From: G965247475 sp965247475
GTDB taxonomy: Bacteria; Chloroflexota; UBA11872
Length of the DNA: 64,000 nt
Assembly (NCBI GenBank): GCA_965247475.1
Contig: OZ252016.1
Location: forward strand, 1,922,001 to 1,986,000
Reading direction: 5' to 3'
The position numbers and the translations under genes were made by a program. Positions 19,158 to 28,061 of this stretch are shown one piece after another. Positions within the stretch are counted from its first letter, which is position 1. Every line of letters starts with the position of its first letter. The notes under the pieces are model-generated. The model saw nothing but the letters and a program-made list of their open reading frames with translations, made no database searches and had not been told where the DNA came from.

Positions 19158-20876
19158 GTGTCCAGGTTCTCCTCGCGCACGGCCGGAAGAGCCGGTGCCG
19201 CGATTGATCGCCGTCGTCTGATTCGCGCGCTGATGGGCGCCGGCGCCGCGGGCGCGCTTCCCGCCCGACTGCTCGCCCAGGACGAGTCTGACGCTCCGAC
19301 TGAGCCGACCGCGCCGGACGGGCCCGATGCCAACCAGACATCGTGGGCGGTGGATGGGTTGCCCGAGATCGGGGCGATGGCAGGCTGGATCGCCGACACG
19401 CTCGCTGGCACGGCTCACACCTTCCAGCTGAACGGTCGCCAGGTGTCGGGCACGGCGGCGGGCCGTCTGTACCCGCCGATCTTCGCGCGCGACACGGGCA
19501 CCGTGCAGTCCTCGCTGCCGTTCTTCCTGGCACCCGACTTCACGCGCACGTCGGTGGAGGCCTTTCTGGCGTCGCAGGAGCACTTCGGGGCCAATCCAGC
19601 GACCGCGGGGGCCGTCTCGGCCGTGGTCGACGCGACCGGTCGCTACGACAAGGCCACGGTGGTGAGCGACGAGGAGACCAGCGTCGTGCTGGCCGCCCGA
19701 GCGCACTACGACGCCTTTGGTGGAGTTGACTGGCTGCTGTCCGAGGTGGACGGTCAGTCGGTGCTCGACCGCCTGGGCGCCTCGCTGGACTACCTGCGCC
19801 GGGCGCGCCGCTGGGGCGACACCGAACTACTCGTTCGGGGCCACACCACCGACTGGGGCGATGTCAAGCGGGAGCCGGGGCCAGAGCCGACCGACCTGGC
19901 CGACGGGGACGACCTGACGATCTCGCCTTTCGATCAGGCGTGGTACTACCGAGCGCTGGAAGATCTGGCGGAGATGCTGACATCCGCCGACCGGCCGGAC
20001 GACGCCGACGCGCGCAGAGCGCTGGCCGCCAAGGTTCGCGAGCAGACCGTCCAGGAGCTGTGGCAAGCGGACCGCGGGCACTTTCTGGTTCACCGCCACA
20101 TCACCGATTGGGTAGACCCGTTCGACGAGCCCTCCATCGTGCCGGTCAGCAGCGCGCTCGCAATCCACGCGGGGATGGTGACGCCAGACCAGGTGGAGCC
20201 GATCTTCGCGGCGCTGCAAGGCGCCGCCGACCAAGCAGGCACCGATCGCGCCGGGTTGACGCTCTATCCGGCGTACCCATCGGAGTTCTTCGAGAGCCGG
20301 AGCATGGCGGCAGGGGAGTACCAGAACGGCGCCGTGTGGGACTGGTGGGGCGGGCTGCAGACCGTGAGCGAATTCGAGCACGGCCGAGCCGAGACCGCCA
20401 TCGGACACCTGATCGCGACTGCCCGGGCGTGGCAGGAAGCGGACGGTGTCTATGAGTGGGCGCAGGTTCCCACGCACGCGGCCCACGGGTCACCGGACTT
20501 CACCGGCGCGGCCGGGACCTACGCACAGGCCGTGATCCGAGGTTTGTTCGGCGTTCGCCTGAATACCGACGGATTCGCGCTGGCGCCCCGGCTGGGCGAC
20601 CGGAGTGGGTGGCTTCGCGCCACCCGGCCCGGCGGCGGATCGATCTGGGTCGAGCAGGAGACGTACCCGGCGGTGCTGTATCTGGAGTATTCGGCCGATG
20701 CGGCCGGCTCGGGCATCGCGAGCGTGCGTCTGCCGGCCGGCTGGCAAGAAGTCATCGGGTTCTTCGACGGTCGTCTGATCGAGACTGTGACCTGGAACAC
20801 GGGCGCGGACCGATACGCCGGGGGATGGACGGTGCCGGCGGGATCGCACTCGATCATCGTCGCGCGGATCACATGA
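19158..20876 (+). CDS. Tat-exported six-hairpin glycosidase-like protein (trehalase/GH63/amylo-glucosidase type)
   Basis: I take GTG 19158 as start, giving about 572 residues; the open frame reaches further upstream through a dispersed repeat. A twin-arginine signal (DRRRLIRALMGAGAAGALP) is followed by an Ala/Pro linker. The catalytic part shows YPPIFARDTGTVQSSLPFF, DYLRRARRWGD, TTDWGDVKREPG and AGEYQNGAVWDWWGG. These are the Asp/Glu-bearing loops typical of alpha/alpha-barrel glycosidases. A small C-terminal beta domain ends the protein. It probably trims an extracellular glycan, in keeping with the exopolysaccharide genes 4 kb away. The exact GH family is not fixed. Confidence 0.82.
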   Translation: MSRFSSRTAGRAGAAIDRRRLIRALMGAGAAGALPARLLAQDESDAPTEPTAPDGPDANQTSWAVDGLPEIGAMAGWIADTLAGTAHTFQLNGRQVSGTAAGRLYPPIFARDTGTVQSSLPFFLAPDFTRTSVEAFLASQEHFGANPATAGAVSAVVDATGRYDKATVVSDEETSVVLAARAHYDAFGGVDWLLSEVDGQSVLDRLGASLDYLRRARRWGDTELLVRGHTTDWGDVKREPGPEPTDLADGDDLTISPFDQAWYYRALEDLAEMLTSADRPDDADARRALAAKVREQTVQELWQADRGHFLVHRHITDWVDPFDEPSIVPVSSALAIHAGMVTPDQVEPIFAALQGAADQAGTDRAGLTLYPAYPSEFFESRSMAAGEYQNGAVWDWWGGLQTVSEFEHGRAETAIGHLIATARAWQEADGVYEWAQVPTHAAHGSPDFTGAAGTYAQAVIRGLFGVRLNTDGFALAPRLGDRSGWLRATRPGGGSIWVEQETYPAVLYLEYSADAAGSGIASVRLPAGWQEVIGFFDGRLIETVTWNTGADRYAGGWTVPAGSHSIIVARIT

Positions 20877-20931
20877 GCGCCCGGCTCGGGGCGGACACGC
20901 CAGGCGCGCGGTTGCGGTAGGCCGGCGCGCC

Positions 20932-21936
20932 GTGGCAGACGCGGGCTCAGCGGTATCGCGAACAGCTTCGCGCGTCCGGAACGGCGTCCGGGCCGCCGGC
21001 GCGGCGGCCACCATCACGGTGGAGCGGTGGCGGAGGGGCGTGCGGGTCACCGGCGCCGCGGCGACAGCGGCGGCGGAGCGCGGGCGCCGCGTCGTCGATT
21101 GGGTCGAGCGTCACCCCGTCTTGGGGGTGCTCTTGCTCACCGGGCGCCGAATTGGCGAGCAGAACGTCCCGACCTTCGCGGCGGCGATCGCGTTTCAGAC
21201 GCTGGTCTCGTTGTTGCCGCTGCTTGCAGTGGTCGTGGTGTTCGCCTCCTTCTTCATCGACGCGGACACGCTCACGGCACAGGCGCTGGAGGTCATGACA
21301 TTTCTCGCGCCGGGATCCGCGGATCTGCTGTCGGACGGCATCCAGTCGGTCACCGAGCTGCGGGGGCAGGTTGGCGTGATCTCGTTGCTGGGATTGCTAT
21401 GGACCGGCAGCAACATCTTCGCGTCGATGCGTCGGGGCCTGAACGCGACCACCGGCGTCACGCGGCGGCGCACATTCGTCCACGGCCGGGCGTTCGACGT
21501 TGGCATCGCGATTCTCACCGCGTTTCTACTGCTCGTGTCGGTGACCGCCGCGGCCGGGCTGGCCGTGCTGCAGCAAGCGGAGCTGGCGCCCGACAACCCG
21601 CTCGCGGGCGCGCTCGGGGCGGCGATCACCGTCGCGGCGGTGCTGGTGCCCGTTGCGCTCACGACCTTCATGTTCGCGTTGCTGTATCGCGTGGTCCCGG
21701 CGGAGCGACTGTCCTGGCGGGCGTCGCTGCTCGGCGCGGGGGCGGCCGCGGTCGGCTTCGAGGTGGGCAAGAGCGTGTTCGTCTGGTACGCCTCGAGCTT
21801 CGGGACGTTCAACGTGATCTATGGCCCGATCGCGACGGTGGTGGTGTTGCTGGTGTGGCTCAACTACAGCGCGTTGCTCTTCTTCGGCGGGGCGGCGCTG
21901 TCGCACGAGCTCGCGGCGCGGCGATCGGCGCCATGA
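20932..21936 (+). CDS. YihY/virulence factor BrkB family membrane protein
   Basis: This 334-residue protein starts with GTG 20932. A basic, Ala-rich N-terminal stretch (residues 1-60) precedes about six membrane helices. The family hallmark QNVPTFAAAIAFQTLVSLLP lies at the first helix. Later motifs are GLLWTGSNIFASMRRGLN and YGPIATVVVLLVWLNYSALL near the C-terminus. Proteins of this family were once called ribonuclease BN but are integral membrane proteins of uncertain, possibly transport, function. It follows the glycosidase gene by 55 bases on the same strand and could be co-transcribed. Confidence 0.93.
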   Translation: MADAGSAVSRTASRVRNGVRAAGAAATITVERWRRGVRVTGAAATAAAERGRRVVDWVERHPVLGVLLLTGRRIGEQNVPTFAAAIAFQTLVSLLPLLAVVVVFASFFIDADTLTAQALEVMTFLAPGSADLLSDGIQSVTELRGQVGVISLLGLLWTGSNIFASMRRGLNATTGVTRRRTFVHGRAFDVGIAILTAFLLLVSVTAAAGLAVLQQAELAPDNPLAGALGAAITVAAVLVPVALTTFMFALLYRVVPAERLSWRASLLGAGAAAVGFEVGKSVFVWYASSFGTFNVIYGPIATVVVLLVWLNYSALLFFGGAALSHELAARRSAP

Positions 21937-22421
21937 AGAGACAGGCGCTCGCCCGCGCGTCGGAAGGACGTGCGGGTGCGCGGGTGCGCGCGATCCGTAT
22001 GAGACAGCGTGGTTGGGAACGAGACGGCGGCAGCGCTGAACCCCTCACCCCAATCCTCATCCCAACGGGCGAGGGAACTCGCCGGTCCGGCGGCCGTGAG
22101 CTTCCTCGCCGCGCTCGGACTGACACTGGGGGGCGGCCTGGTGCGTTGACCGTCGTTCGCTATCACTGGTAGGTTCCACGGAAGGACGTGCGAGCGGCCA
22201 CGCGGCCGCGATTCACCGCATATGCGGGAGGTTGCCATCGATCGATCCCGGTGGGTCGTTCCATGTGGACCGACCCGCTCTTCGGCGAGGAACGGCTCTG
22301 ACCGAACATTTCTGTCCTCGCCGGGCCCTACGTTAGGCCGCGCGCGGGCGCGCGGCCGGGCCACAGAGCCGGCGGCCAGACCTGAGCCGCCGCTCAACAA
22401 GAGACGGAAGGAGCAAGCGAG
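21937..22421. other. Intergenic region with dispersed repeats
   Basis: About 485 bases before the MsmK-like gene. Repeat E and repeat A lie back to back at 22044-22126. The rest holds the promoter and leader of the ATPase gene; no gene is supported. Confidence 0.5.
22044..22126 (+). repeat. Dispersed repeats E and A, adjacent
   Basis: CCTCACCCCAATCCTCATCC with GGGCGAGGGAACTCGCCGGT, then GGCGGCCGTGAGCTTCCTCG. The same E-A order recurs at 45277-45320 (E) and 54055-54135 (E then A). Confidence 0.75.
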
Positions 22422-23525
22422 TTGGCAAGTGTGACGCTGGACCAGGTGACCAAGCGATTTGGCGAAGTCACCGCCGTCCAAGACTTGACGATTGAGGTAG
22501 AGGACCGCGAGTTCCTGGTTCTGGTGGGACCCTCCGGCTGCGGCAAGTCCACCACGCTGCGGCTGATCGCCGGTCTCGAGGACCTGACCGACGGCAACAT
22601 CTACATCGGCGACCGCTTGGTCAACGACGTGGCGCCGAAGGACCGGGACATCGCGATGGTGTTCCAGAGCTACGCGCTCTACCCGCACATGAGCGTGTTC
22701 GACAACCTCTCGTTCGGGCTGCGTCTGCGCAAGACGCCGAAGAAGGAGATCGAGCGCCGCGTCCAAGAGGCGGCGGAGATGCTCAACATCGGTGAGCTGC
22801 TGGACCGCAAGCCGAAGGCGCTCTCCGGCGGTCAGCGACAGCGCGTGGCGCTGGGGCGCGCGATCGTGCGCGACCCCAAGGTCTTCCTGATGGACGAGCC
22901 GCTGTCGAACCTCGACGCCAAGCTGCGTGTGCAGACCCGCGCCGAGCTGATCCGACTGCACGAGCGCCTGCAATCCACGGTGATCTACGTGACCCACGAT
23001 CAGATGGAAGCCATGACGATGGGCCACCGGATCGCGGTGCTGCGGGACGGCGTGCTGCAGCAGCTGGGCTCGCCGCAAAACGTCTACGAGAACCCGAGCA
23101 ACATGTTCGTGGCCGGGTTTATCGGCAGTCCCGCGATGAACTTCTTCGACATCAAGCTCACCGGGAGCGCCGACGACATGTGGGTGGAGTCGGCCTCCTT
23201 CAAGATCCCGGTTCCGCCGGACAAGCGGCCGTCCCTGGTATCGAAGCTCGGCGAGGAAGTCGTGTTTGGGCTGCGACCCGAGGACATCCACGACCCGACG
23301 TTCCTGCCGCCGACAGTCTCGGCCGAGGCGCTCGTGCAGTCGGACGTGGACGTGATGGAGCCGCTCGGCAGTGAGGTGTACCTCTACATGCTGTCGGGCG
23401 ACGAGTCGTACATCGCGCGCGTGGACCCGCGCACCAGCGCGAAGCTCGGTGACAAGTACAACCTGAACTTCGACATGTCGCGCATGCAGATCTTTGACCG
23501 GGTGACGCAGGAGGTCGTTCGGTAG
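22422..23525 (+). CDS. Sugar ABC transporter ATP-binding protein (MsmK/UgpC/MalK type)
   Basis: This 367-residue ATPase starts at TTG 22422, eight bases after GGAAGGAG. Walker A is GPSGCGKST, signature LSGGQRQRVALGRA, Walker B VFLMDEPLSNLD, and switch His is in YVTHDQMEA. The C-terminal half (from about residue 240) is the MalK-like regulatory OB-fold region. It includes GLRPEDI and a MEPLGSEVY strand. MsmK-type ATPases can serve several sugar importers encoded elsewhere. That fits here: no permease is adjacent, while orphan sugar-binding proteins lie at 8.7 and 15.1 kb. A pairing with those is inference only. Confidence 0.95.
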   Translation: MASVTLDQVTKRFGEVTAVQDLTIEVEDREFLVLVGPSGCGKSTTLRLIAGLEDLTDGNIYIGDRLVNDVAPKDRDIAMVFQSYALYPHMSVFDNLSFGLRLRKTPKKEIERRVQEAAEMLNIGELLDRKPKALSGGQRQRVALGRAIVRDPKVFLMDEPLSNLDAKLRVQTRAELIRLHERLQSTVIYVTHDQMEAMTMGHRIAVLRDGVLQQLGSPQNVYENPSNMFVAGFIGSPAMNFFDIKLTGSADDMWVESASFKIPVPPDKRPSLVSKLGEEVVFGLRPEDIHDPTFLPPTVSAEALVQSDVDVMEPLGSEVYLYMLSGDESYIARVDPRTSAKLGDKYNLNFDMSRMQIFDRVTQEVVR

Positions 23526-23562
23526 ACGCACCTGCGGCCATCATTCTGGTGAGATGGACACC

Positions 23563-23585
23563 GGGGGAGGGCTAGGCCCTCCCCC
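23563..23585 (+). terminator. GC-rich hairpin after the ATPase gene
   Basis: A 10-bp stem GGGGGAGGGC/GCCCTCCCCC (23563-23572 with 23576-23585) has a 3-base loop, 37 bases after the stop codon. There is no strong T run behind it. Confidence 0.65.
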
Positions 23586-23649
23586 GCGTGCGTTGCGTAT
23601 GGAATTCGCCGCCTCGATCGGATCCGGGCGCGGCGGCTAGGCGAGGGGC

Positions 23650-24795
23650 GTGGCGCGCATCGGGCTGAACGCGCTCGTGATCTACACGGGCGCGACGTTC
23701 CGCAACGCCGGGGTCAGCCGCTACGCCAGCGGGCTGATTGACGCGCTCTTGCAGGCGCCGTCCGACCACCAATATCAGATGTATGTGAACGCCAGCGTGG
23801 AGACGCTGCCGTTCGAGCAACCGGCCTCGCTGCGAGTGACTCGATCGCGACTGCCAACCGCTCGCACGTCGGTGCGGGTGCTGTGGGAGCAGCTGGCGGC
23901 ACCGTGGCATGTGGTGCGCGATCGCCCGGACGTGCTGCACTCGTTTCTCAACGTAGCGCCGCTGGCAGCGCCGGTTCGCCACGTCGTGACGGTGCACGAT
24001 CTCTCATTCCTGCGCGTGCCCGAGGCCCATCCGGCGCGGCGGCGCTGGTACTTGCACGCCGCTACGCGGCTCTCGGTGCGTCGGGCGGCGGGCGTGTTGG
24101 CCGATTCGGAGGCCACCAAGGCGGACCTGATCGAGGCGTTCGGCGTGAAGCCGGACAAGGTGACGGTGGTGTACCCAGGCGTCGATCCGGCGTTTCATCC
24201 GCGCCCCGACGGCGCGCTGGCCGAATTCCGCGCAACGCACGCCGTGCGACGTCCGTTCGTGCTGTTCGTAGGGACAATCGAGCCGCGAAAGAACGTGGAC
24301 ACGCTGGTGCGGGCCTATGCGCGGGTGCGCCGCGACGGCGCCTTCGATGGCGAGCTGGTGATCGCCGGGGGCGCGGGCTGGGACGCCGGGGCAACCGTTC
24401 GCGCGATCGCCGAGTCGGGGTTCGCGGGCGACATTCGACGGCTCGGTTATGTCAACCAAACAGAGCTCCCCTTCTGGTACACTGCCGCCAACCTGGTGGT
24501 GTACCCCTCGAGCTACGAGGGGTTCGGCCTCCCTGTGCTGGAGGCCATGGCCAGCGGGACCCCGGTGATCACCTCTGATCGATCATCGCTCCCGGAGGTC
24601 GTGGGGGGCGCCGGCCTTACTGTGGATCCACGGGATCATGAGCAGATGGCGGCGGCCATGGCCGAGGTGCTGAGTTCCAGCGCGCGACAAACGGAGTTGC
24701 GCCGGCTCGGCCTGGCGCAAGCCGAGCGGTTTCGGTGGACGGACTCGGCCCAACGATGTCTCAGCGTCTATCAGCGCGTTCTGACGCGGGCCTAG
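23650..24795 (+). CDS. Glycosyltransferase family 4
   Basis: This 381-residue retaining glycosyltransferase (GTG start after GCGAGGGG) is the first gene of an exopolysaccharide cluster. The N-terminal acceptor domain opens IGLNALVIYTGATFRNAGVS and has HVVTVHDLSFL. The C-terminal nucleotide-sugar domain shows VLFVGTIEPRKNVDTLVRAY and the EX7E region PSSYEGFGLPVLEAMASGTP. It likely adds one sugar from a nucleotide donor to a lipid-linked repeat unit at the cytoplasmic membrane face. The gene ends 26 bases before the next start. Sugar specificity cannot be told. Confidence 0.95.
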   Translation: MARIGLNALVIYTGATFRNAGVSRYASGLIDALLQAPSDHQYQMYVNASVETLPFEQPASLRVTRSRLPTARTSVRVLWEQLAAPWHVVRDRPDVLHSFLNVAPLAAPVRHVVTVHDLSFLRVPEAHPARRRWYLHAATRLSVRRAAGVLADSEATKADLIEAFGVKPDKVTVVYPGVDPAFHPRPDGALAEFRATHAVRRPFVLFVGTIEPRKNVDTLVRAYARVRRDGAFDGELVIAGGAGWDAGATVRAIAESGFAGDIRRLGYVNQTELPFWYTAANLVVYPSSYEGFGLPVLEAMASGTPVITSDRSSLPEVVGGAGLTVDPRDHEQMAAAMAEVLSSSARQTELRRLGLAQAERFRWTDSAQRCLSVYQRVLTRA

Positions 24796-24821
24796 CAAGC
24801 GCGAGCCCGCGCACCGTTCCC

Positions 24822-26261
24822 ATGAACGGCCCCAGGCACGCCGCGGGCCGTCTGCTGGGGTCGCGCGAGGTCGCCGCCGCCGGGGACTTGCTGCTGCTGT
24901 TCGGCGCTTTCGTGCTCGCGTACGCGGTCCGCTACGTCTGGCGGCTTGGCCCCGAGCTCAACGAGTTCCAGTTCACGCCGCTGGACGCGTACTGGGTGGT
25001 GGCGGGGCTGTTCCTGCCGGTGACCATGGCGAGCTTCTACACGCTCGGACGCTATCAACCCCGGCGCGACGTGCTGGTGCTCTCCGATTCGGCTCGAATC
25101 GGGGTGGGAGTGCTGATCGGGACGGCCGCGGTGATCGTGGTGTTCTTTGTCTCGCGGCCGCTGTTCTTCTCGCGCCTCATGTTCCTCTATCTGGCCGCGT
25201 TCGCGCTTGTCGGAACGTTCGCCTGGCTGCTCGCACGCCGCGTCGCCGTGGGGCTGCTGCGCCGCGCGGGCTACGACAACCAGCGGATCTTGATCGTTGG
25301 CGACGGGGTGGTCGCGAAGTACCTGATGCAGCAGCTGACGGCGAATCCGAGTTCCGGCAACCGCGTGGTCGGATACCTCGCGGCTGACGCGAACGCGCCG
25401 GAGACGGGTTTTGGGCGGTTCCAGCGCCTCGGCGACTTGGCCGACCTGGAACTTGTGATTCAGGGAGACGTCATCGACGAGGTGTATGTGGCGCTGCCCT
25501 CGTCGGGGCAGCACGAGATGGGCCCGGTGCTCGAGCGCTGCCGGCGCGAGGGCGTGCGGTTCTGGATGGTGCCGGACCTGGTCGAGGCACAGTTCGGGCG
25601 CATGGGATTCAACCAGATGGCGGGGATTCCACTGATCACGCTCAGCGACGATCGCATCGCGGGGTTCAAGTATTTCCAGAAACGGGCGCTCGACGTAGGG
25701 CTGAGCGCCGTGGGGATCGTTCTGACCGCGCCGCTCTGGCCGCTGATCGCGCTGGCCATCAGACTTGACAGCTCCGGTCCGATCTTCTTCCGGCACACGC
25801 GGATCGGTCGCGGCGGCAAGGAATTCACGCTGCTCAAATTCCGGTCGATGGTGCAGCACGCGGACCTGGAGAAGGACCAAATGTTCGAGGGTGAGACGCA
25901 TCCGATGCTGTTCAAGGTGCCGGGCGATCGACGGCGCACGCGAGTCGGTCGCATGCTGCGCCGGCTGAGCCTGGACGAGCTCCCGCAGCTGCTCAACGTG
26001 CTGGTCGGCAACATGAGCCTCGTGGGACCGCGCGCCCAAGTTCCGGACGAGGTCGCGCAGTACGACACGTGGGCGCGCCACCGCCTGCGGGTGTTGCCCG
26101 GTCTGACCGGGCTCTGGCAGGTAAGCGGCCGCAGTGACCTCCCGTTCGAGGAAATGGTGATGCTCGACACCTACTACGTCGCGCACTGGTCGCTGGGGCT
26201 GGATCTGCGGATCCTGCTCAAGACGATCCCGGCGGTGGTGACCGGTCACGGGGCCTACTGA
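24822..26261 (+). CDS. Undecaprenyl-phosphate sugar phosphotransferase (exopolysaccharide initiation)
   Basis: The 479-residue enzyme loads the first sugar-1-phosphate onto the polyprenyl carrier. ATG 24822 is chosen as start; earlier in-frame ATGs overlap the previous gene. Four N-terminal helices (about residues 15-130) and a CoA-binding-like domain (LIVGDGVVAKYLMQQL) come first. Then comes the membrane-associated transferase domain. Its motifs are KRALDVGLSAVGIV, RIGRGGKEFTLLKFRSM, LSLDELPQLLNVL, NMSLVGPRAQVP and LPGLTGLWQVSGRS. All family motifs look intact. It is the committed step of the cluster. Glucose or galactose is the usual first sugar, but this is not resolved. Confidence 0.95.
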   Translation: MNGPRHAAGRLLGSREVAAAGDLLLLFGAFVLAYAVRYVWRLGPELNEFQFTPLDAYWVVAGLFLPVTMASFYTLGRYQPRRDVLVLSDSARIGVGVLIGTAAVIVVFFVSRPLFFSRLMFLYLAAFALVGTFAWLLARRVAVGLLRRAGYDNQRILIVGDGVVAKYLMQQLTANPSSGNRVVGYLAADANAPETGFGRFQRLGDLADLELVIQGDVIDEVYVALPSSGQHEMGPVLERCRREGVRFWMVPDLVEAQFGRMGFNQMAGIPLITLSDDRIAGFKYFQKRALDVGLSAVGIVLTAPLWPLIALAIRLDSSGPIFFRHTRIGRGGKEFTLLKFRSMVQHADLEKDQMFEGETHPMLFKVPGDRRRTRVGRMLRRLSLDELPQLLNVLVGNMSLVGPRAQVPDEVAQYDTWARHRLRVLPGLTGLWQVSGRSDLPFEEMVMLDTYYVAHWSLGLDLRILLKTIPAVVTGHGAY

Positions 26262-26331
26262 GACCGTCCGGCCCGCCCCGCGGGTCGCGCTCGTCCACGA
26301 TTGGCTCAACCAGCAGGGCGGGGCCGAGCGC

Positions 26332-27393
26332 GTGCTCCTGGAGCTTCATCGCATGTTCCCGCGCGCGCCCGTGCATACCTCGTTCTACGCCGAGGACCTG
26401 GTGGACTCGGGGTTCAAGGACGTGGACATCCGGACGAGCTGGATGCAGCGCTTGCCCGGCTGGCGGACGCACCACCAAGCGTTTTTGCCGCTGTATCCGC
26501 TGGTCTTTCAGTCGATGAAGGTCGGCGGCGCCGACGTGGTGATCAGCAACGCCAGCGCGCTGTGCAAGGGCGTTCAAGTGCCGGCGAGCGCGGTGCACCT
26601 GTGCTACTGCCTCACGCCGACCCGCTTCGTGTGGACGCCCGCGCAGTACCTGGCCGGGGAGAGCTATCCGGCATGGCTGCGCCATGCGCTGCGGCCGCTG
26701 CTCTGGTGGATGCGGCGGTGGGATCGGGCGGCGGCCCGGCGCGTGACCCGAATGGTGGCGATCTCGAGCTCGGTCGCGGACCGAGTCCGGCGCTTCTACG
26801 GCCTGGAGGCGCCGGTGATCCATCCGCCGGTGGATACGGCCCGCTTTGAGCCGTCCGCGGACGTGGCGGACTACTACCTGGTGGTGTCGCGGCTGATCCC
26901 GTACAAGCGGATCGACCTGGCGGTGCGCGCGTGCACGGAGCTCGGCGCGCCGCTGGTGGTGATCGGCGATGGGCGCGGCGAGGCGGCGCTGCGCGCGCGC
27001 GCGGGTCCGTCGGTCAGGTTTCTTGGTAGGCTGTCCGACGCTCAAGTGCGCTACCACATGGCGCGGTGCCGGGCGTTCCTGTTTCCGGGCGAGGAGGACT
27101 TTGGGATCGCGCCGGTCGAGGCCCAGGCCGCCGGGCGCCCCGTTGTGGCCCTGGCGGCAGGCGGCGCCCTGGACACGGTGATCGACGGCGAGACCGGGGT
27201 TCTGTTCCATGAACGGACGGTGGCCAGCCTGATCACCGCGCTGGCCCGGCTGGACGGCCTACGCTTCTCCGTCGAGCGGCTGACCTCGCACGCGCGCCGG
27301 TTTGACGCCGTGGAGTTCCGATCCAAGCTGAGCGACATGGTCGAAGCGGTGCGGGCCGAACGACGCGCGTCGGGGCATACGGCGGCGCGATGA
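26332..27393 (+). CDS. Glycosyltransferase family 4 (start unclear)
   Basis: A GT4 enzyme with GPSVRFLGRLSD, RAFLFPGEEDFGIAPVEAQA and VVSRLIPYKRIDLAVRA. The given start is GTG 26332, but clear homology begins about 16 codons earlier: VALVHDWLNQQGGAERVLLE starts at 26284. Between the in-frame TGA near 26239 and 26332 there is no ATG, GTG or TTG. So the true start is either a rare codon or obscured by a sequence error. The middle part, CYCLTPTRFVWTPAQYLAG, is typical of WbaZ-like mannosyltransferases. Its 3' end overlaps the next gene by 4 bases. It is part of the exopolysaccharide operon. Confidence 0.9.
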   Translation: MLLELHRMFPRAPVHTSFYAEDLVDSGFKDVDIRTSWMQRLPGWRTHHQAFLPLYPLVFQSMKVGGADVVISNASALCKGVQVPASAVHLCYCLTPTRFVWTPAQYLAGESYPAWLRHALRPLLWWMRRWDRAAARRVTRMVAISSSVADRVRRFYGLEAPVIHPPVDTARFEPSADVADYYLVVSRLIPYKRIDLAVRACTELGAPLVVIGDGRGEAALRARAGPSVRFLGRLSDAQVRYHMARCRAFLFPGEEDFGIAPVEAQAAGRPVVALAAGGALDTVIDGETGVLFHERTVASLITALARLDGLRFSVERLTSHARRFDAVEFRSKLSDMVEAVRAERRASGHTAAR

Positions 27394-28061
27394 CGCTCAC
27401 GCGCTTCGGCCGGGTGCTGGCCCGCTGGTGGGCGTTCATCGCGGGCGTGACCGTCGCGGCGCTGGTGGCTTCGATCCTCTGGCAAGCGTTCGGGCCGGTG
27501 CCGTGGCGCGCGGAGGCCGAACTGCTGCTGGTGCTGAACCTGCCGGCGGACAGCGAGGACTTGCAGTTTGGCATCGAAGCCAGCCGGGCGCAGGCGTCGG
27601 CGGTGGTTATCGAGGACTTGGTGCGGCTCACGCTCGGGCGCGAGCTGCTGCGCGAGGCGCATGCGACCGTCGTGGAAGAGGGCCACGCGATGAACTTCCG
27701 GGCGCTCGCTGACACGATCGAGGTCTTCATGCTCGCGCGCGGACTGCGCATCGAGCTCGACTGGCCAGATCGAGCCGCCGGGCAAGCGTTGGTGGACTCC
27801 GTAGTGGCGCTGCTGCTGGCCGAGCAGACCCGCTTCTACCCCGCGCTGCCGGAGATCGGCACGCTGCGGCTGGTTGACAGGACGGACGAGGCCATGCGGC
27901 CGCTGGTGGCGATCGTAGCGCTGGACGTGATCGTGAAGACCGTGGTGGCTCTGTTTCTGGCGGTGATCGTGGCGCTGCTGTTCGACTGGCGAGCCAACCG
28001 ACTGCACGCGGAGGACGTTCCCGAGCTGCTCGAGATGCCCATCGTCGGCAGCCTGCGGTGA
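27390..28061 (+). CDS. Wzz-like chain-length/polysaccharide co-polymerase protein
   Basis: The 223-residue protein has a transmembrane helix near each end (about residues 12-35 and 180-200). An extracytoplasmic domain rich in helices lies between. This is the layout of Wzz/polysaccharide co-polymerases, which set glycan chain length. After the first helix comes a WRAEAELLLVLNLP strand. The C-terminal helix is followed by a short cytoplasmic tail, EDVPELLEMPIVGSLR, as in proteins that bind a partner ATPase. It overlaps the previous gene by four bases (ATGA) and the next gene by four. Family resemblance is structural, not by strong motif. Confidence 0.8.
   Translation: MTLTRFGRVLARWWAFIAGVTVAALVASILWQAFGPVPWRAEAELLLVLNLPADSEDLQFGIEASRAQASAVVIEDLVRLTLGRELLREAHATVVEEGHAMNFRALADTIEVFMLARGLRIELDWPDRAAGQALVDSVVALLLAEQTRFYPALPEIGTLRLVDRTDEAMRPLVAIVALDVIVKTVVALFLAVIVALLFDWRANRLHAEDVPELLEMPIVGSLR

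Noticed and set aside
21864..23531. Long minus-strand frame opposite the MsmK-like ATPase
   Set aside because: A GC shadow; the plus strand has all ABC ATPase motifs.
24792..26309. 505-codon minus frame opposite the glycosylphosphotransferase
   Set aside because: His/Arg/Gln-rich shadow without features.
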